Notes under the pieces: generated by a model
What the model was told of the DNA's origin: nothing
Databases searched by the model: none
Seen by the model: the letters and a program-made list of their open reading frames with translations, nothing else
Shown here: positions 27,601 through 34,449 of the stretch, one piece after another
Numbering within the stretch: the first letter of the stretch is position 1
How the letters are laid out: each line of letters begins with the position of its first letter
Made by a program: the position numbers and the translations under genes
From: Photobacterium sanguinicancri
GTDB taxonomy: Bacteria; Pseudomonadota; Gammaproteobacteria; Enterobacterales; Vibrionaceae
Assembly: GCF_002265265.1 (NCBI RefSeq)
Contig: NZ_NOIF01000001.1
Coordinates: 1-64,000 of the forward strand
Direction: 5' to 3'
DNA length: 64,000 nt

Positions 27601-28694
27601 TGGCGCAACTGTCTGATGCTGATGGCGATACGTTGAGCATAGAGTCTGTGCAGCTAATCTCAGGGCAAGGCATATTAGAAACAAAGGGTGAGGGAGAGTA
27701 CCGTTTCTCGCCAGCTGAGGGGTTTAACGGTGAAGCGCAAATTGCCTTTATCGCCTCTGATGGACAAGAAAGCATTCGCAGCCACTTTAATGTAAATGTC
27801 GCTGAACCTGAATCGTCATTGATGCTCAATGAACATGGAGCGCTTGAGTTAACACCAAGTGATATTTTGATCTCGCTGGGACTTGATGACAGCCTTGATG
27901 TAGCAGCTGTGGATTACCATGGCGAAGCTGGCACCTTAATCGAGGACGGTGAGGGTGGCTGGATGTTCTGGACGGATGAAGAGTTTGATGGGAACCTTGA
28001 ACTTGATGTCACCACCTCCGATGGCGAAAGCAAAACGCAGCACGACTTAACCCTGACGGTGGATGAGTATCGCGATCCTGATGCTGCCCCTGAAGTATCG
28101 TTGTCTACCGAGCCCGAAGCAAAAGATGTCGATACGCAAACGCGGACCGCTGAGGGCGACCAAGCTGAAGGGGGCGCAGAAGATAGCCAGTCAGAAGACG
28201 CCGATCTCAATGCTGCACCAGGTGGTACGGTACGTGTCGATATCCCTGATGAGGTTGCTGATAATCCCGATGTTGATCAGGTTGAAATTAGCAACTTGCC
28301 AGAAGGGGCCACCATATCAAACGGCATTATGAATGATGATGGTTCTTATACCGTGAGCGGCGATTTATCGCGTCCTGTAACCATGACACTTTCCGATGAG
28401 CATGAAGGGACAACGACAATCAACTTTGAAGGCCAGACGGATATTGGCGAGCCTGTTGATGGGGCGACGGGCGAGCTAGTTATCGATGTTGATGATGCGC
28501 ATGCCATGCAGTCTGGTCAGAGAGCACAAGATAACCCACAAGGGATGCAGGACGAGGATAGCCAAGGCGGTGATTGGACGCAGGGTGACAACAGAGATGG
28601 CGGCATAGATCTGATGGATGATAGTTCATCGTATGACAATGATGACCACTCGGCTCAGCAAGATGACCATAGTTTGGTCGACGATAATGTATAG
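21621..28694 (+). CDS. Giant cadherin-like repeat protein, presumed secreted adhesin
   Basis: About 2357 residues from an ATG at 21621, preceded by GGAGG; a GTG one codon earlier is also possible. Residues 1-180 are polar and low-complexity with glycine runs. From about 180 there are some fourteen tandem repeats of roughly 90-100 residues, each opening like VNDAP, with a central DVDGD and closing DGSYTFAPNENFNGE: the cadherin-like tandem-95 type of large bacterial adhesins. Two segments break the pattern, about 516-668 (GQGHDSALTGWHTDN, lectin-like in look) and about 1176-1414. The last 60 residues are very Asp/Gln/Ser-rich. There is no Sec signal, no RTX nonapeptide array and no obvious LapA-type retention module. 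The divergent type I operon makes it the likely cargo. Confidence 0.85.
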   Translation: MAKNKHQDKHDAKDNTLNDAVEHNATPDESSDEHRAQDRQNQQSTMASTTATGAESADQNTQANMASDDGAGAAKQSGRSGQRRAQESQSKDEDPSGPRSGDNQGETPALDNGRDGEEIGGGGGVGAQAVGGGSSRGERAKSDESSAEQNQASQQGADQQSGAGGGVSPAAAESKAEDFDTATTSETFQVDVANAQTKELAVEDDFDTETVSQTFEIQVENVNDAAVVTDTLIDGTEDTSITFTQEMLLENATDIDSDQLTAVNLSIDPAFGDVVDNKDGTFTFTPADDYNGEVPFTLDVDDNDGAVTPAAGKVDLAAVNDAATVSETVIEGEEDNTVHFTQAMLLQNASDVDSTNLTALNLQIDEQYGSLVDNKDGTFTFTPTEDYNGDVPFTFDVDDNDGAVTSATGNVNLAAVNDAPVLAETSYVVNEDGSIKITEASLIDNATDVDGDALSVVKITTDENGHIEQNVDGDWIYTPNPDYSGDANLTIVINDGTVDAEFTAPVTITPDADEPSLTVSLTDMTLVEYGQGHDSALTGWHTDNANNAIEIHQDYVYGVGDNRGGVIELEANRGDESNLYTTLDVKAGDVVTLEFDMSARLHYEGTDSQVDVYFEGQLVDTLIEDDAGWHHHSYQFTATEDNPRLEFDSPDDNSLGGLLDAISIEKVISEDQAVPINLDASLTDTDGSESLQSLVIDGLPDGATLTDGVNTFTASEDGDSTDVAGWDVSQLIFQGAEHFNGDVALTISATSVESSTLQTDSPETATTTTTLDFHVTAVNDPVVIDENSPLQFNTLEDSEIIITEAALLANASDADGDNLMVTNLQVDNASFKTVIDSETGDKSFVVTPNTDVNGDLSISFNVSDDNGSVVSSDASLVVAAVNDAAKVDDQAFTMNEDGSLTFTDKDLLAGATDVDGDDLTVESVNYNGADGVFTDHGNGSYTFAPNENFNGEVDLSFAVNDGTISTPANIDITVDAVNDIPVAGMTTYSVDEDGILTFNDKQLLANSSDVEGGVSIADVSYSGEDGILTNHGDGSYSFAPNANFDGDVAIDVTVKDEEGATATTTANVDVLAINDSPVVSSNVAYSVNEDGSITLSQAQLLMHTTDIDSSETLVAENLQLEAFGQVTANEDGSFTIVPAENFNGDLDLTFDVTDGEYTVSTGLDLTVNPVNDPVVAKDDDRLDGSDPMIRLDAAPEHGSVQYQTEEGDWADMVVGIEYPAGTQVQFTPNTEEIQADTRDIRIGSFDSNTDTNVFDGKAKVEDWGTVDGDTAVYQEDGVTVTTQVNTGELAAWNGAGSHVGAGIGNESRQGLDTNELLTVTVEGEDVNQITFQLDGLGGYFDETSRHATEVMIKAYDSDGNIIDAQGGYRESGEYQDEYVFTTDVPVHHFTLGTTGSNGTYVVQNMTVSRTMSEEIQMTTIQPDGSEVTHAMNLDLNYSTADQTLDVTDQLVEVKEGIHSRAIEVEEDGQLVIDPADLLLNDTDVDGDTLTIVGVEATDDTHGKVHLDEDGNVVFTPEPDYNGPASFTYTVSDGNGSTDTATVSVDVTPVEDEPVAPNLSFNVDEDQVLVIDPAYILKQASDADGDKLTLEDLSLKQPPNGQLQLQQDGMYHLITPPDFNGLIELNYTVSDGDDKTEGAMKVDVLPVNDAPFSSGNAHLTTHEDGAFTFNANDMLDLFGDIDGDDLVISRIITAEGEDGGKVDENEDGSWTFTPAEDYSGTAELQVEVKDPDGLTTMLEMPVYVRPVADGAVITTDHQGPLVFDEDSSGLLGLNVEMIDASEQLSHLVITGFPVGFEVSDGVNTIVITEENQVLDVTTWSMDDLSLTPPQDFTGSFFITVSATTADYGEESSSQVSQPTESYADFDATAGDTLVLSMADLLAMAEGIEAGKGDEVEGVHLIDRSQGELVDNNDGTWSFTPAEGFTGDVDFAYQVINDGNTIDVQSTIAVAEQKEAEPNKDEGGKGQDNESPRVDSIATTELDVGNTLTFDDRDLLAQLSDADGDTLSIESVQLISGQGILETKGEGEYRFSPAEGFNGEAQIAFIASDGQESIRSHFNVNVAEPESSLMLNEHGALELTPSDILISLGLDDSLDVAAVDYHGEAGTLIEDGEGGWMFWTDEEFDGNLELDVTTSDGESKTQHDLTLTVDEYRDPDAAPEVSLSTEPEAKDVDTQTRTAEGDQAEGGAEDSQSEDADLNAAPGGTVRVDIPDEVADNPDVDQVEISNLPEGATISNGIMNDDGSYTVSGDLSRPVTMTLSDEHEGTTTINFEGQTDIGEPVDGATGELVIDVDDAHAMQSGQRAQDNPQGMQDEDSQGGDWTQGDNRDGGIDLMDDSSSYDNDDHSAQQDDHSLVDDNV

Positions 28695-28722
28695 AGACTT
28701 TCTTTAAATAAACAAATAAACG

Positions 28723-28758
28723 AAAAGCGCGCAGAAATTATTCTGCGCGCTTTTTATT
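28723..28758 (+). terminator. Terminator of the giant repeat-protein gene
   Basis: AAAAGCGCGCAG pairs with CTGCGCGCTTTT around an eight-base loop, followed by TATT. It starts 29 bases after the stop codon. The GTGCG that opens the presumed intron fragment follows directly at 28759. Confidence 0.92.
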
Positions 28759-28868
28759 GTGCGCCGAGCATGGTGTTGATCTAGGAGGTGAAAGTCCTCT
28801 ACGGGCTCAGTCGAGCGAGAACCGTTAGCCTATAGCTTTAATTCACGACTATATTTGGACATAAAAAA

Positions 28869-28904
28869 GACCCCCAATAATTGGTTGTCCAACTATTGGG
28901 GGTC
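28869..28904. terminator. Terminator-like inverted repeat inside the intron remnant
   Basis: GACCCCCAATAATT and AACTATTGGGGGTC form a 14-pair arm with one mismatch, flanked by an A tract and ATTTC. It could stop transcription in either direction. Confidence 0.5.
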
Positions 28905-28992
28905 ATTTCAAAATGCTGGGCTTTTTCGTATGTGCTGGGTTTAGAGGTGATTTGCACCAAGTCCACAATACCTAAAGCGTTCAGCTATATTC

Positions 28993-29020
28993 AAAAACGC
29001 TGAAACTACAGCGTTTTTTT
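28993..29020 (+). terminator. Rho-independent terminator-like hairpin
   Basis: AAAAACGCTG and CAGCGTTTTT pair around AAACTA, followed by more Ts. No gene ends just before it, so it may be an imported gene tail within the remnant. Confidence 0.6.
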
Positions 29021-29202
29021 CGTCTAAATTTTGTGATTAGAGATAGATGTGAAGCCTAGGTAAGGCTTTACTAGAGCGAAGCGAAAGCACGTACGGTTAA
29101 CCATAAAACAACGGACTCAATGGGGTGGTGATTTCATGGTGATATGAAAGTTCAAAGTGCGGCTAAGCCATAAGACAATTAAAGGATATTTAACATCGAA
29201 AA

Positions 29203-29427
29203 TTATTGGGTGTAAGTATCAAACCATGATCTATGGACGATATCGGTGGAATATGTGTGCTTCTTGACTACCAGCCCATTAAAGTGGGTAGATAGTGTTT
29301 CGTAACTTGCTTTTGCTTTTAAATGAGTTACGACCGCGATGATTTTGGAATCTTGATAATAAAACAACATGTAAGGGATTTGAACCTCAGCGATATTATG
29401 GAAGTGGTTATTTTGTAAAACAACCAT
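29203..29427 (-). CDS. Small hypothetical protein, doubtful
   Basis: A 74-codon frame on the minus strand lies in an otherwise gene-free stretch. The product has no signal or membrane segment and resembles no family I know; the middle (KIIAVVTHLKAKASYETL) could be a strand and helix. No good ribosome site precedes the ATG, so it may be a fragment or chance frame. Confidence 0.25.
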   Translation of the reverse strand: MVVLQNNHFHNIAEVQIPYMLFYYQDSKIIAVVTHLKAKASYETLSTHFNGLVVKKHTYSTDIVHRSWFDTYTQ

Positions 29428-29537
29428 TTAGTAGTCGCTTACTGTGTGGTAATCTTTGCGCAAACTTTCAAATGAAAGCTGTCATCATTCTCATTAAGGG
29501 CTAGGTGGCAATAGTTGTTATATTTTGGAGTTAACGG

Positions 29538-31721
29538 ATGACAACATTAAGACTGATAGGGCTATTTTCATTTTTCCTTTTGACCGCTTGTGGTGGTGGA
29601 AGTGATTCTTCAGATAGTTCTTCAGATTCACGCCCTGTAATTACTTATTCAAATTATACGATTACCGCAATCGATGGGTATTTACAGAACGCAACAGTTT
29701 GGTTAGATACCCAAAACAGTGGAAAATTCGTTTCATCAAATCCTACAGCAAAAACTGATGATAAAGGCAATGCGATACTCAGTATTTCTAATACGATAGT
29801 CGCTAGAGATTACGCTGTTTTTGTTGAAGCAAAACAATCGGTCACATTCGATAAAGGTCTTGATAGGCTGATAACTAACAGCTTCACCCTCGCGGCCCCT
29901 GCAGGGGAACAAATCGCCACCCCTTTTTCGACTTTGGTTTATCTTAAGATGAAATCAGGACTAACTCAAAACGCAGCTATCGCCGAAGTATCCAATCAGT
30001 TACAGGTATCGGGCAGTAGGCTCTTAACTGATTTTATCGCAGCGAAAGATGAGCGTATGACATTAATTGCTGCTGATTTAGTTCGCCTCGATGTATTTCC
30101 TACCTCTGCACAACAACTGAGCAATGTAGCTTTAGATCCAACAAAATTGAATGAGGACATAACCAAATATGTCGATATTCAAAAGGATATAAATAGTTTT
30201 AAAGGTGTCGCGCGAAATTCTGATGGCACACTTGAGTTAGATACAGATATTGATGGTGTCGCTGATAGTGACGATAGCGATATCGACGGTGATGAAATTC
30301 CTAATGATAAGGATGCTTACCCTTATGAATTTGATCGTCTTACGGCCAAGAGTCCCGGCGAACTGCTGTTATCTCAAGCTATAGATGAAGTTTTATTAGC
30401 CGAACAATGGCATTACTATAAGTTGGAAACACCTGACGACATTTTGCTGAATGTAAGCTTGTCACAACTCACTGGCGACTTAGATCTATACGTTAAGCAA
30501 GATGCGCTTCCAACCAAGTTTGATTACGACTGTCGCTCTAATAAAAGCTATCAAAGTGCGGAAAAGTGTCTGCAAAGGCTTAAACAAGGTCAAACCCATT
30601 ATATTGCTGTTGCCGCGCAAGAAGATTCTAACTACCGCTTACAAGCAGTGTTAGATGAAATTGTTGTCAGTAAAGTAAGCCTGTTGCTACACGGGCTCGC
30701 ATCTAATACCGAGACTTGGGATAAGTTAGTCGATGATGATAGTTTTTATTCAGGCTCATGCCACATACTCAAGAGCCATGACGAGATAGAACCCCAGCCT
30801 CAAGTTAACAGCAACGGCGAGTCTTGTTTTAGGCTCAGCTTTGGTGGTTACGATCGCGATACAAACTTAAGATCAAAAGGGCTTGATGGTAAAACCTGTG
30901 TTTCTGCATTGGGTTGCAGCGGCGATTTTTCTCGTTTCGAACTCTTAGGCAAAGAAGTTGAAACTGCAATAGAACAGATAGTAGATAAACTCGGGAGCGA
31001 TACCGAAATTATCCTGCTAGGGCATAGTCGTGGCGGACTTGCCGCAAGAGCCTATTTACAAAATGCAGCTTCAAAACACAAAGATTATGTGAAGGCATTG
31101 GTAACCACTGGCACGCCACATCAAGGCTCACCGCTAGGGCGCTTCTATCGCTTTATGGAACTTAACTGCTTACCTCAACGCAGCTATGATAACGATGGTG
31201 GCATGTGCGAAGATAACTGGGAAGTCATTAAAATGATGGCAGGAGAAAGATGGTATTTTGGTAAAAACTTAATGGACTTAAGAGCTCCCAGTATTGATTT
31301 TTTGTCACCAGAATCGACTGAAATTACTGACTTGAATAATAATATCTTAGCCCTTGAAAATGTGATAACCGCTCAACTTAGTTATCGCGGCACTCAGTTT
31401 GGCATTTTAGCTGAAAATATAGGTCTCGGTAGCGACTATGATCTTTACAAATATCAGCAATTTCTAGGTGGCGACCACCCTCACCCTAGTACCTTACGTT
31501 ATATCGAGAATGGTGCGTCGCGAGAAAGCCTTATTGGTGATGGTATAGTGCCATCATACAGCCAACAGCTAAGCAATTTACTTGCACCTCATGGGCGTAA
31601 CATAGATTTGTCTTTATCAAAAGACAGCTATAACGTGCTCCATACGGAGCAAACAAGCCAAATTACTGATCTGCATGCTATGTTTGAGTCGGTTCGCAGC
31701 TCAATTGGCTGGAGTGAGTAA
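29538..31721 (+). CDS. Lipoprotein alpha/beta hydrolase (lipase/esterase-like) with PPC domain
   Basis: The 727-residue protein has a lipoprotein signal with lipobox LTAC (Cys18) followed by GGG and a Ser/Asp-rich linker. The middle has an Asp-rich calcium-binding run (DIDGVADSDDSDIDGDEIPN, thrombospondin-3 type) and a pre-peptidase C-terminal-like domain (LTGDLDLYVKQ to about residue 370). The C-terminal catalytic domain starts VSLLLHGLASNTETWD, with nucleophile elbow GHSRGG (Ser497) and GTPHQGSPLG after it, as in PGAP1/lipase class hydrolases. A late His in ITDLHAMF or VLHTEQ and Asp in LIGDGIVPS could complete the triad. It would sit on the cell surface or in the periplasm and cleave an ester. 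The next gene starts five bases on. Confidence 0.82.
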   Translation: MTTLRLIGLFSFFLLTACGGGSDSSDSSSDSRPVITYSNYTITAIDGYLQNATVWLDTQNSGKFVSSNPTAKTDDKGNAILSISNTIVARDYAVFVEAKQSVTFDKGLDRLITNSFTLAAPAGEQIATPFSTLVYLKMKSGLTQNAAIAEVSNQLQVSGSRLLTDFIAAKDERMTLIAADLVRLDVFPTSAQQLSNVALDPTKLNEDITKYVDIQKDINSFKGVARNSDGTLELDTDIDGVADSDDSDIDGDEIPNDKDAYPYEFDRLTAKSPGELLLSQAIDEVLLAEQWHYYKLETPDDILLNVSLSQLTGDLDLYVKQDALPTKFDYDCRSNKSYQSAEKCLQRLKQGQTHYIAVAAQEDSNYRLQAVLDEIVVSKVSLLLHGLASNTETWDKLVDDDSFYSGSCHILKSHDEIEPQPQVNSNGESCFRLSFGGYDRDTNLRSKGLDGKTCVSALGCSGDFSRFELLGKEVETAIEQIVDKLGSDTEIILLGHSRGGLAARAYLQNAASKHKDYVKALVTTGTPHQGSPLGRFYRFMELNCLPQRSYDNDGGMCEDNWEVIKMMAGERWYFGKNLMDLRAPSIDFLSPESTEITDLNNNILALENVITAQLSYRGTQFGILAENIGLGSDYDLYKYQQFLGGDHPHPSTLRYIENGASRESLIGDGIVPSYSQQLSNLLAPHGRNIDLSLSKDSYNVLHTEQTSQITDLHAMFESVRSSIGWSE

Positions 31722-31726
31722 TTAAG

Positions 31727-32773
31727 ATGAAAAAGCAATTAGCCATTGCTTTGACTGGCTGCGCAGTACTCGTCGCAATTTATTTTGCAGCAAGTACTGG
31801 TGGCCAAATACAAAGTAACGTTCAAGCTGACCCAGATAATTCGTTAATAACTGAAGTCGCCAACGATAAAACAGCGCCATTAATACAAGCTGACCCAGAG
31901 GAAATTGAGTTAAATCCAATAAATCCCTCTCCTAAGAAACATATCAAAGATGAGCAACAATCGGCAGTGAAAAGTTATGTGGTCTGGAATGAAATGAAAG
32001 AGCTTCTTGCTAAAGGTGAAGTGAATAATGAGCTTGAAAAGCAATTAATTGAGTCTTTAAGAAAAAAGCCTAATCAGCAGGTTTATGAGGAGTTCAAACA
32101 GTTACTCCAAATAGCAGATAGTAATCTTAATTCTAGAAACCAAGAGTATTTATTGAGCTTGCTTGCGGTCATTAACACTGAAGAGTCTGCTGGTTTGCTT
32201 CTTACTACTCTTGAAAACACAAAGATCACTGATTCCAATGCGATTTACGTAGCAAGGAAGTCACTACAAAAAATTTCGCAATCAGCAAAACATATTAACC
32301 AGTTAGAGGCGAGCTTTATGACGATGTCCAGTGACAACCTATTCTTGCCGAATATAGCGAATGGAATCGCTAAAAATGCAGCAGAGCAAAATTTTGACTT
32401 TTTAGTCGCGCAAGTTGATGCCGCTAACGAGAAGTCTCCGATAGCGATAGCGAGTATGACCAATATTACTAATGAACGATTGGTACCGCAGCTACAACAG
32501 TTAATCAATACCAGAGCTACCGAAAGTGAGTTATCGATTGCCTCTTTGAATACTCTTGCAAATATGGGGCAATACGAAGCTGCAGTCGCATTAATACAAT
32601 GGAGTGCCCAACAGCCCGCGAGCTCAAAAGCATTCGTTGGCGAACTATTTTCTACTGCGAGGCAAAGAAGCCCGTCGGCATTTAGAGCAATAGAGAAGCA
32701 ATTGAACAGGCAGCAATTTACCAGCTCAGAAATAAAGTCGGTTATCGAAGAAGTCTATTTACAAAGAAATTGA
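31727..32773 (+). CDS. Membrane-anchored helical-repeat protein cotranscribed with the hydrolase
   Basis: The 348-residue product has an N-terminal membrane segment (about 5-24), a variable polar linker to about residue 80, and an all-helical remainder that looks like HEAT-type repeats. The gene starts five bases after the hydrolase stop. Membrane anchor, loose linker and helical domain encoded directly behind a lipase is the layout of lipase-specific foldases (Lif), but the Lif motif RxxFDYxLSALGE is absent and I do not assign it to that family. A role in folding, release or anchoring of the hydrolase is an inference from position. Confidence 0.65.
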   Translation: MKKQLAIALTGCAVLVAIYFAASTGGQIQSNVQADPDNSLITEVANDKTAPLIQADPEEIELNPINPSPKKHIKDEQQSAVKSYVVWNEMKELLAKGEVNNELEKQLIESLRKKPNQQVYEEFKQLLQIADSNLNSRNQEYLLSLLAVINTEESAGLLLTTLENTKITDSNAIYVARKSLQKISQSAKHINQLEASFMTMSSDNLFLPNIANGIAKNAAEQNFDFLVAQVDAANEKSPIAIASMTNITNERLVPQLQQLINTRATESELSIASLNTLANMGQYEAAVALIQWSAQQPASSKAFVGELFSTARQRSPSAFRAIEKQLNRQQFTSSEIKSVIEEVYLQRN

Positions 32774-33321
32774 TCCTGAAAAATACTTTGTGAATCTGTT
32801 TTACTTGGAACTGCTCAAATAATTCGCTTGTGTCTGTTCCTTACTATTGGCATATCTTGTCGCTGATAGTGTATTCAGGCGTGAGCACATCGCGCCTTAT
32901 TTTCTATTTTAGCTCAAGGACCTGAGCAGCTGGGAATAATACCCTCCCACTACCGTATTGGAGTGAATTTTCTGGGTAGCTCTTGCATTTTGCTAACGAA
33001 GTTTTCCGATATTTTTCCTAATCCAAAAGCTTGCGTTAGAGATATTTTATCTAACGTGGTATTGCCCCAAAACGTGTTTACACAGGTCATGGTGGAAAGC
33101 TTGCTCTGAACAAACGTTATATTGGCTCGCTATAGATTGAGTTTCTTCGCAACCTGAGTTGCCACGGCGAGGATTTCAGACTCTTGCTGGGAAGAAATAG
33201 ATGACATGTTGTAAAACAAAATACAGTCTTGGGGCTTCTTGTAGTTCCACTTCTCGAATATCGCCGCTTGTGAAGTGGTGGCTCATCTTGCCGGGTGAAC
33301 GCTGTTGGTATGCCTCTTTAA
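32774..33321. other. Gene-poor spacer between hydrolase operon and siderophore locus
   Basis: These 548 bases hold no full-length frame. On the minus strand around 33140-33300 there are short protein-like stretches in two frames that stop after 25-50 codons, perhaps a decayed gene. I could not identify its family. The spacer marks the left border of the siderophore locus. Confidence 0.35.
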
Positions 33322-34215
33322 TCAAGCGTATTGTTTGCTTGATGGAATAATTTCTTTTCTGGCCTCTTTGGGCTTGATATTAAACTCTTTACTAAATGCT
33401 GCGCTAAAGTGACTGACATTACTGTAGCCTAAGATCATAGCTGTTTCAGTAACGTTATTATCTTTTAACAATTGCATTGCTTTATTCATTCGCTCTTTTT
33501 GGAAGTGGGCATAAATACTATCGCCGTACAGGTGCTTAAAACCTTTTTTAAGTTTACATTGATTTAAGCCAACGACATTCGAAATATTAGCAATAGTGGG
33601 GGCGATACTGAGATCTTTAAGTAGATAATTACGAGCGGACTCTAGCTGATATTTTTCTCGGGTAGAAATACCTTGGCTATTCTGTTTTGCCTTGAAAGCG
33701 TCAAGCTGCCAGTGAATAAACTCTAATACTGCTGAGTGTAATAGTAGTTTACAGGTTGGTCTTTCAACTAGTGAAGCAATATGGCTGGCTGTGGATTTCA
33801 GCTTTATACTGTTACAAGAGGGTTTTATAAAAAAATTCACATCGTTTAAATCAATGTTTAGAAAATGGTTTTCAACCAGAGTTCCAAGTAGCGCTGGTGT
33901 GATCATAATATCAAGGTTACAAAATGAAGGTGAATTTATTAAATGAAATGGCTCTCCGCAAGAAAAGCCCATTATCGCATCACCTTCATTTAACTCTATC
34001 AATGTATCTCGTATTCTGGCTTTGAAGCAGCCTTTTAGCAAATAATTTAGGTGTATATATTTATCATCACTTGGAAATGATGCATTAAGGCAATTGCAGT
34101 TAGAATGACAAATAGATACAGCTAATCCTGGCTGGATAATAATGTTCTTCTCCTCACTTTGATATTGCTGTGACATTTGGTCTAGAGGTAATACTGTAAA
34201 ATCATTAGAACACAT
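33322..34215 (-). CDS. AraC-family transcriptional regulator of the siderophore locus
   Basis: The 297-residue protein has a beta-rich N-terminal domain with several Cys residues (CHSNCNCLN near residue 38) and two C-terminal helix-turn-helix units: SIAPTIANISNVVGLNQCKLKKGF, then TETAMILGYSNVSHFSAAF. The second is the typical AraC recognition helix. YbtA and PchR, AraC proteins in related loci, activate receptor and biosynthesis genes when the siderophore is bound; this gene is placed likewise. Candidate target sites are the TCGGG repeats at 39899-39926 and 61811-61840. A Fur-box-like site lies upstream at 34307-34325, so iron probably represses it. The gene is AT-rich compared with the NRPS genes. 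Confidence 0.88.
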   Translation of the reverse strand: MCSNDFTVLPLDQMSQQYQSEEKNIIIQPGLAVSICHSNCNCLNASFPSDDKYIHLNYLLKGCFKARIRDTLIELNEGDAIMGFSCGEPFHLINSPSFCNLDIMITPALLGTLVENHFLNIDLNDVNFFIKPSCNSIKLKSTASHIASLVERPTCKLLLHSAVLEFIHWQLDAFKAKQNSQGISTREKYQLESARNYLLKDLSIAPTIANISNVVGLNQCKLKKGFKHLYGDSIYAHFQKERMNKAMQLLKDNNVTETAMILGYSNVSHFSAAFSKEFNIKPKEARKEIIPSSKQYA

Positions 34216-34306
34216 AACTAAACGCTATCCTTAGTTTATAACTTTCCCATCTATAAAAGAGCGTTACATATGACAATTCTGATACTATCAAAAACAACAA
34301 TATCAT

Positions 34307-34325
34307 GTAAATGATATTTATTCTC
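34307..34325 (-). promoter_or_regulatory. Candidate Fur box of the AraC regulator gene
   Basis: The 19-mer GTAAATGATATTTATTCTC matches the Fur consensus at 14 of 19 positions by hand count. It lies about 92 bp upstream of the regulator start, next to an inverted repeat AATATCAT/ATGATATT. Confidence 0.55.
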
Positions 34326-34388
34326 GTTTGTGGTTGGGATGTGAGGCAAGTAGAGATAATCGAAAATATGAGTGAATAGGGGAACAAA

Positions 34389-34410
34389 TGGACTGAATTT
34401 AATCAGTCCA
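34389..34410. terminator. Terminator-like hairpin after the reductase operon
   Basis: TGGACTGA and TCAGTCCA pair around ATTTAA; on the minus strand it is followed by TTTGTT. It lies 40 bases beyond the stop of the fused reductase gene and would end that operon. Confidence 0.55.
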
Positions 34411-34449
34411 TAGTGAGAGCGAAGAAGCGAAATAACTTAGGGCGTGTTG

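Larger units (their letters stand above)
28759..29202 (+). mobile_element. Degenerate group II intron-like remnant
   Basis: The region opens GTGCGCC, the usual 5' start of bacterial group II introns, and continues with AGGAGGTGAAAGTCCTCTAC and GAACCGTTAGCC, which look like domain I motifs. At about 29070-29100 there is GCGAAAGCACGTACGGTT, like the 3' half of domain V. Between them lie two terminator-like hairpins (28869-28904 and 28993-29020) that are not part of an intron core. No reverse-transcriptase frame is present. The 5' end abuts a rho-independent terminator, the site that class C group II introns prefer. I read it as a decayed, rearranged copy; the exact ends are unknown. Confidence 0.5.

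Noticed and set aside
21649-28332. Several long alternative-frame ORFs within the giant repeat gene
   Set aside because: They arise from the biased, repetitive coding sequence and have no ribosome sites or family features.
27900-28694. RTX calcium-binding repeats at the C-terminus of the giant protein
   Set aside because: The Asp-rich tail does not contain the GGxGxDxUx nonapeptide pattern.
31727-32773. Lipase-specific foldase (Lif)
   Set aside because: Layout and position fit, but the defining Lif motif is absent and the helices look like HEAT repeats.
33120-33310. Decayed gene on the minus strand
   Set aside because: Only short frames of 25-50 codons with shifts between them; no family recognised, so it is not listed as a pseudogene.
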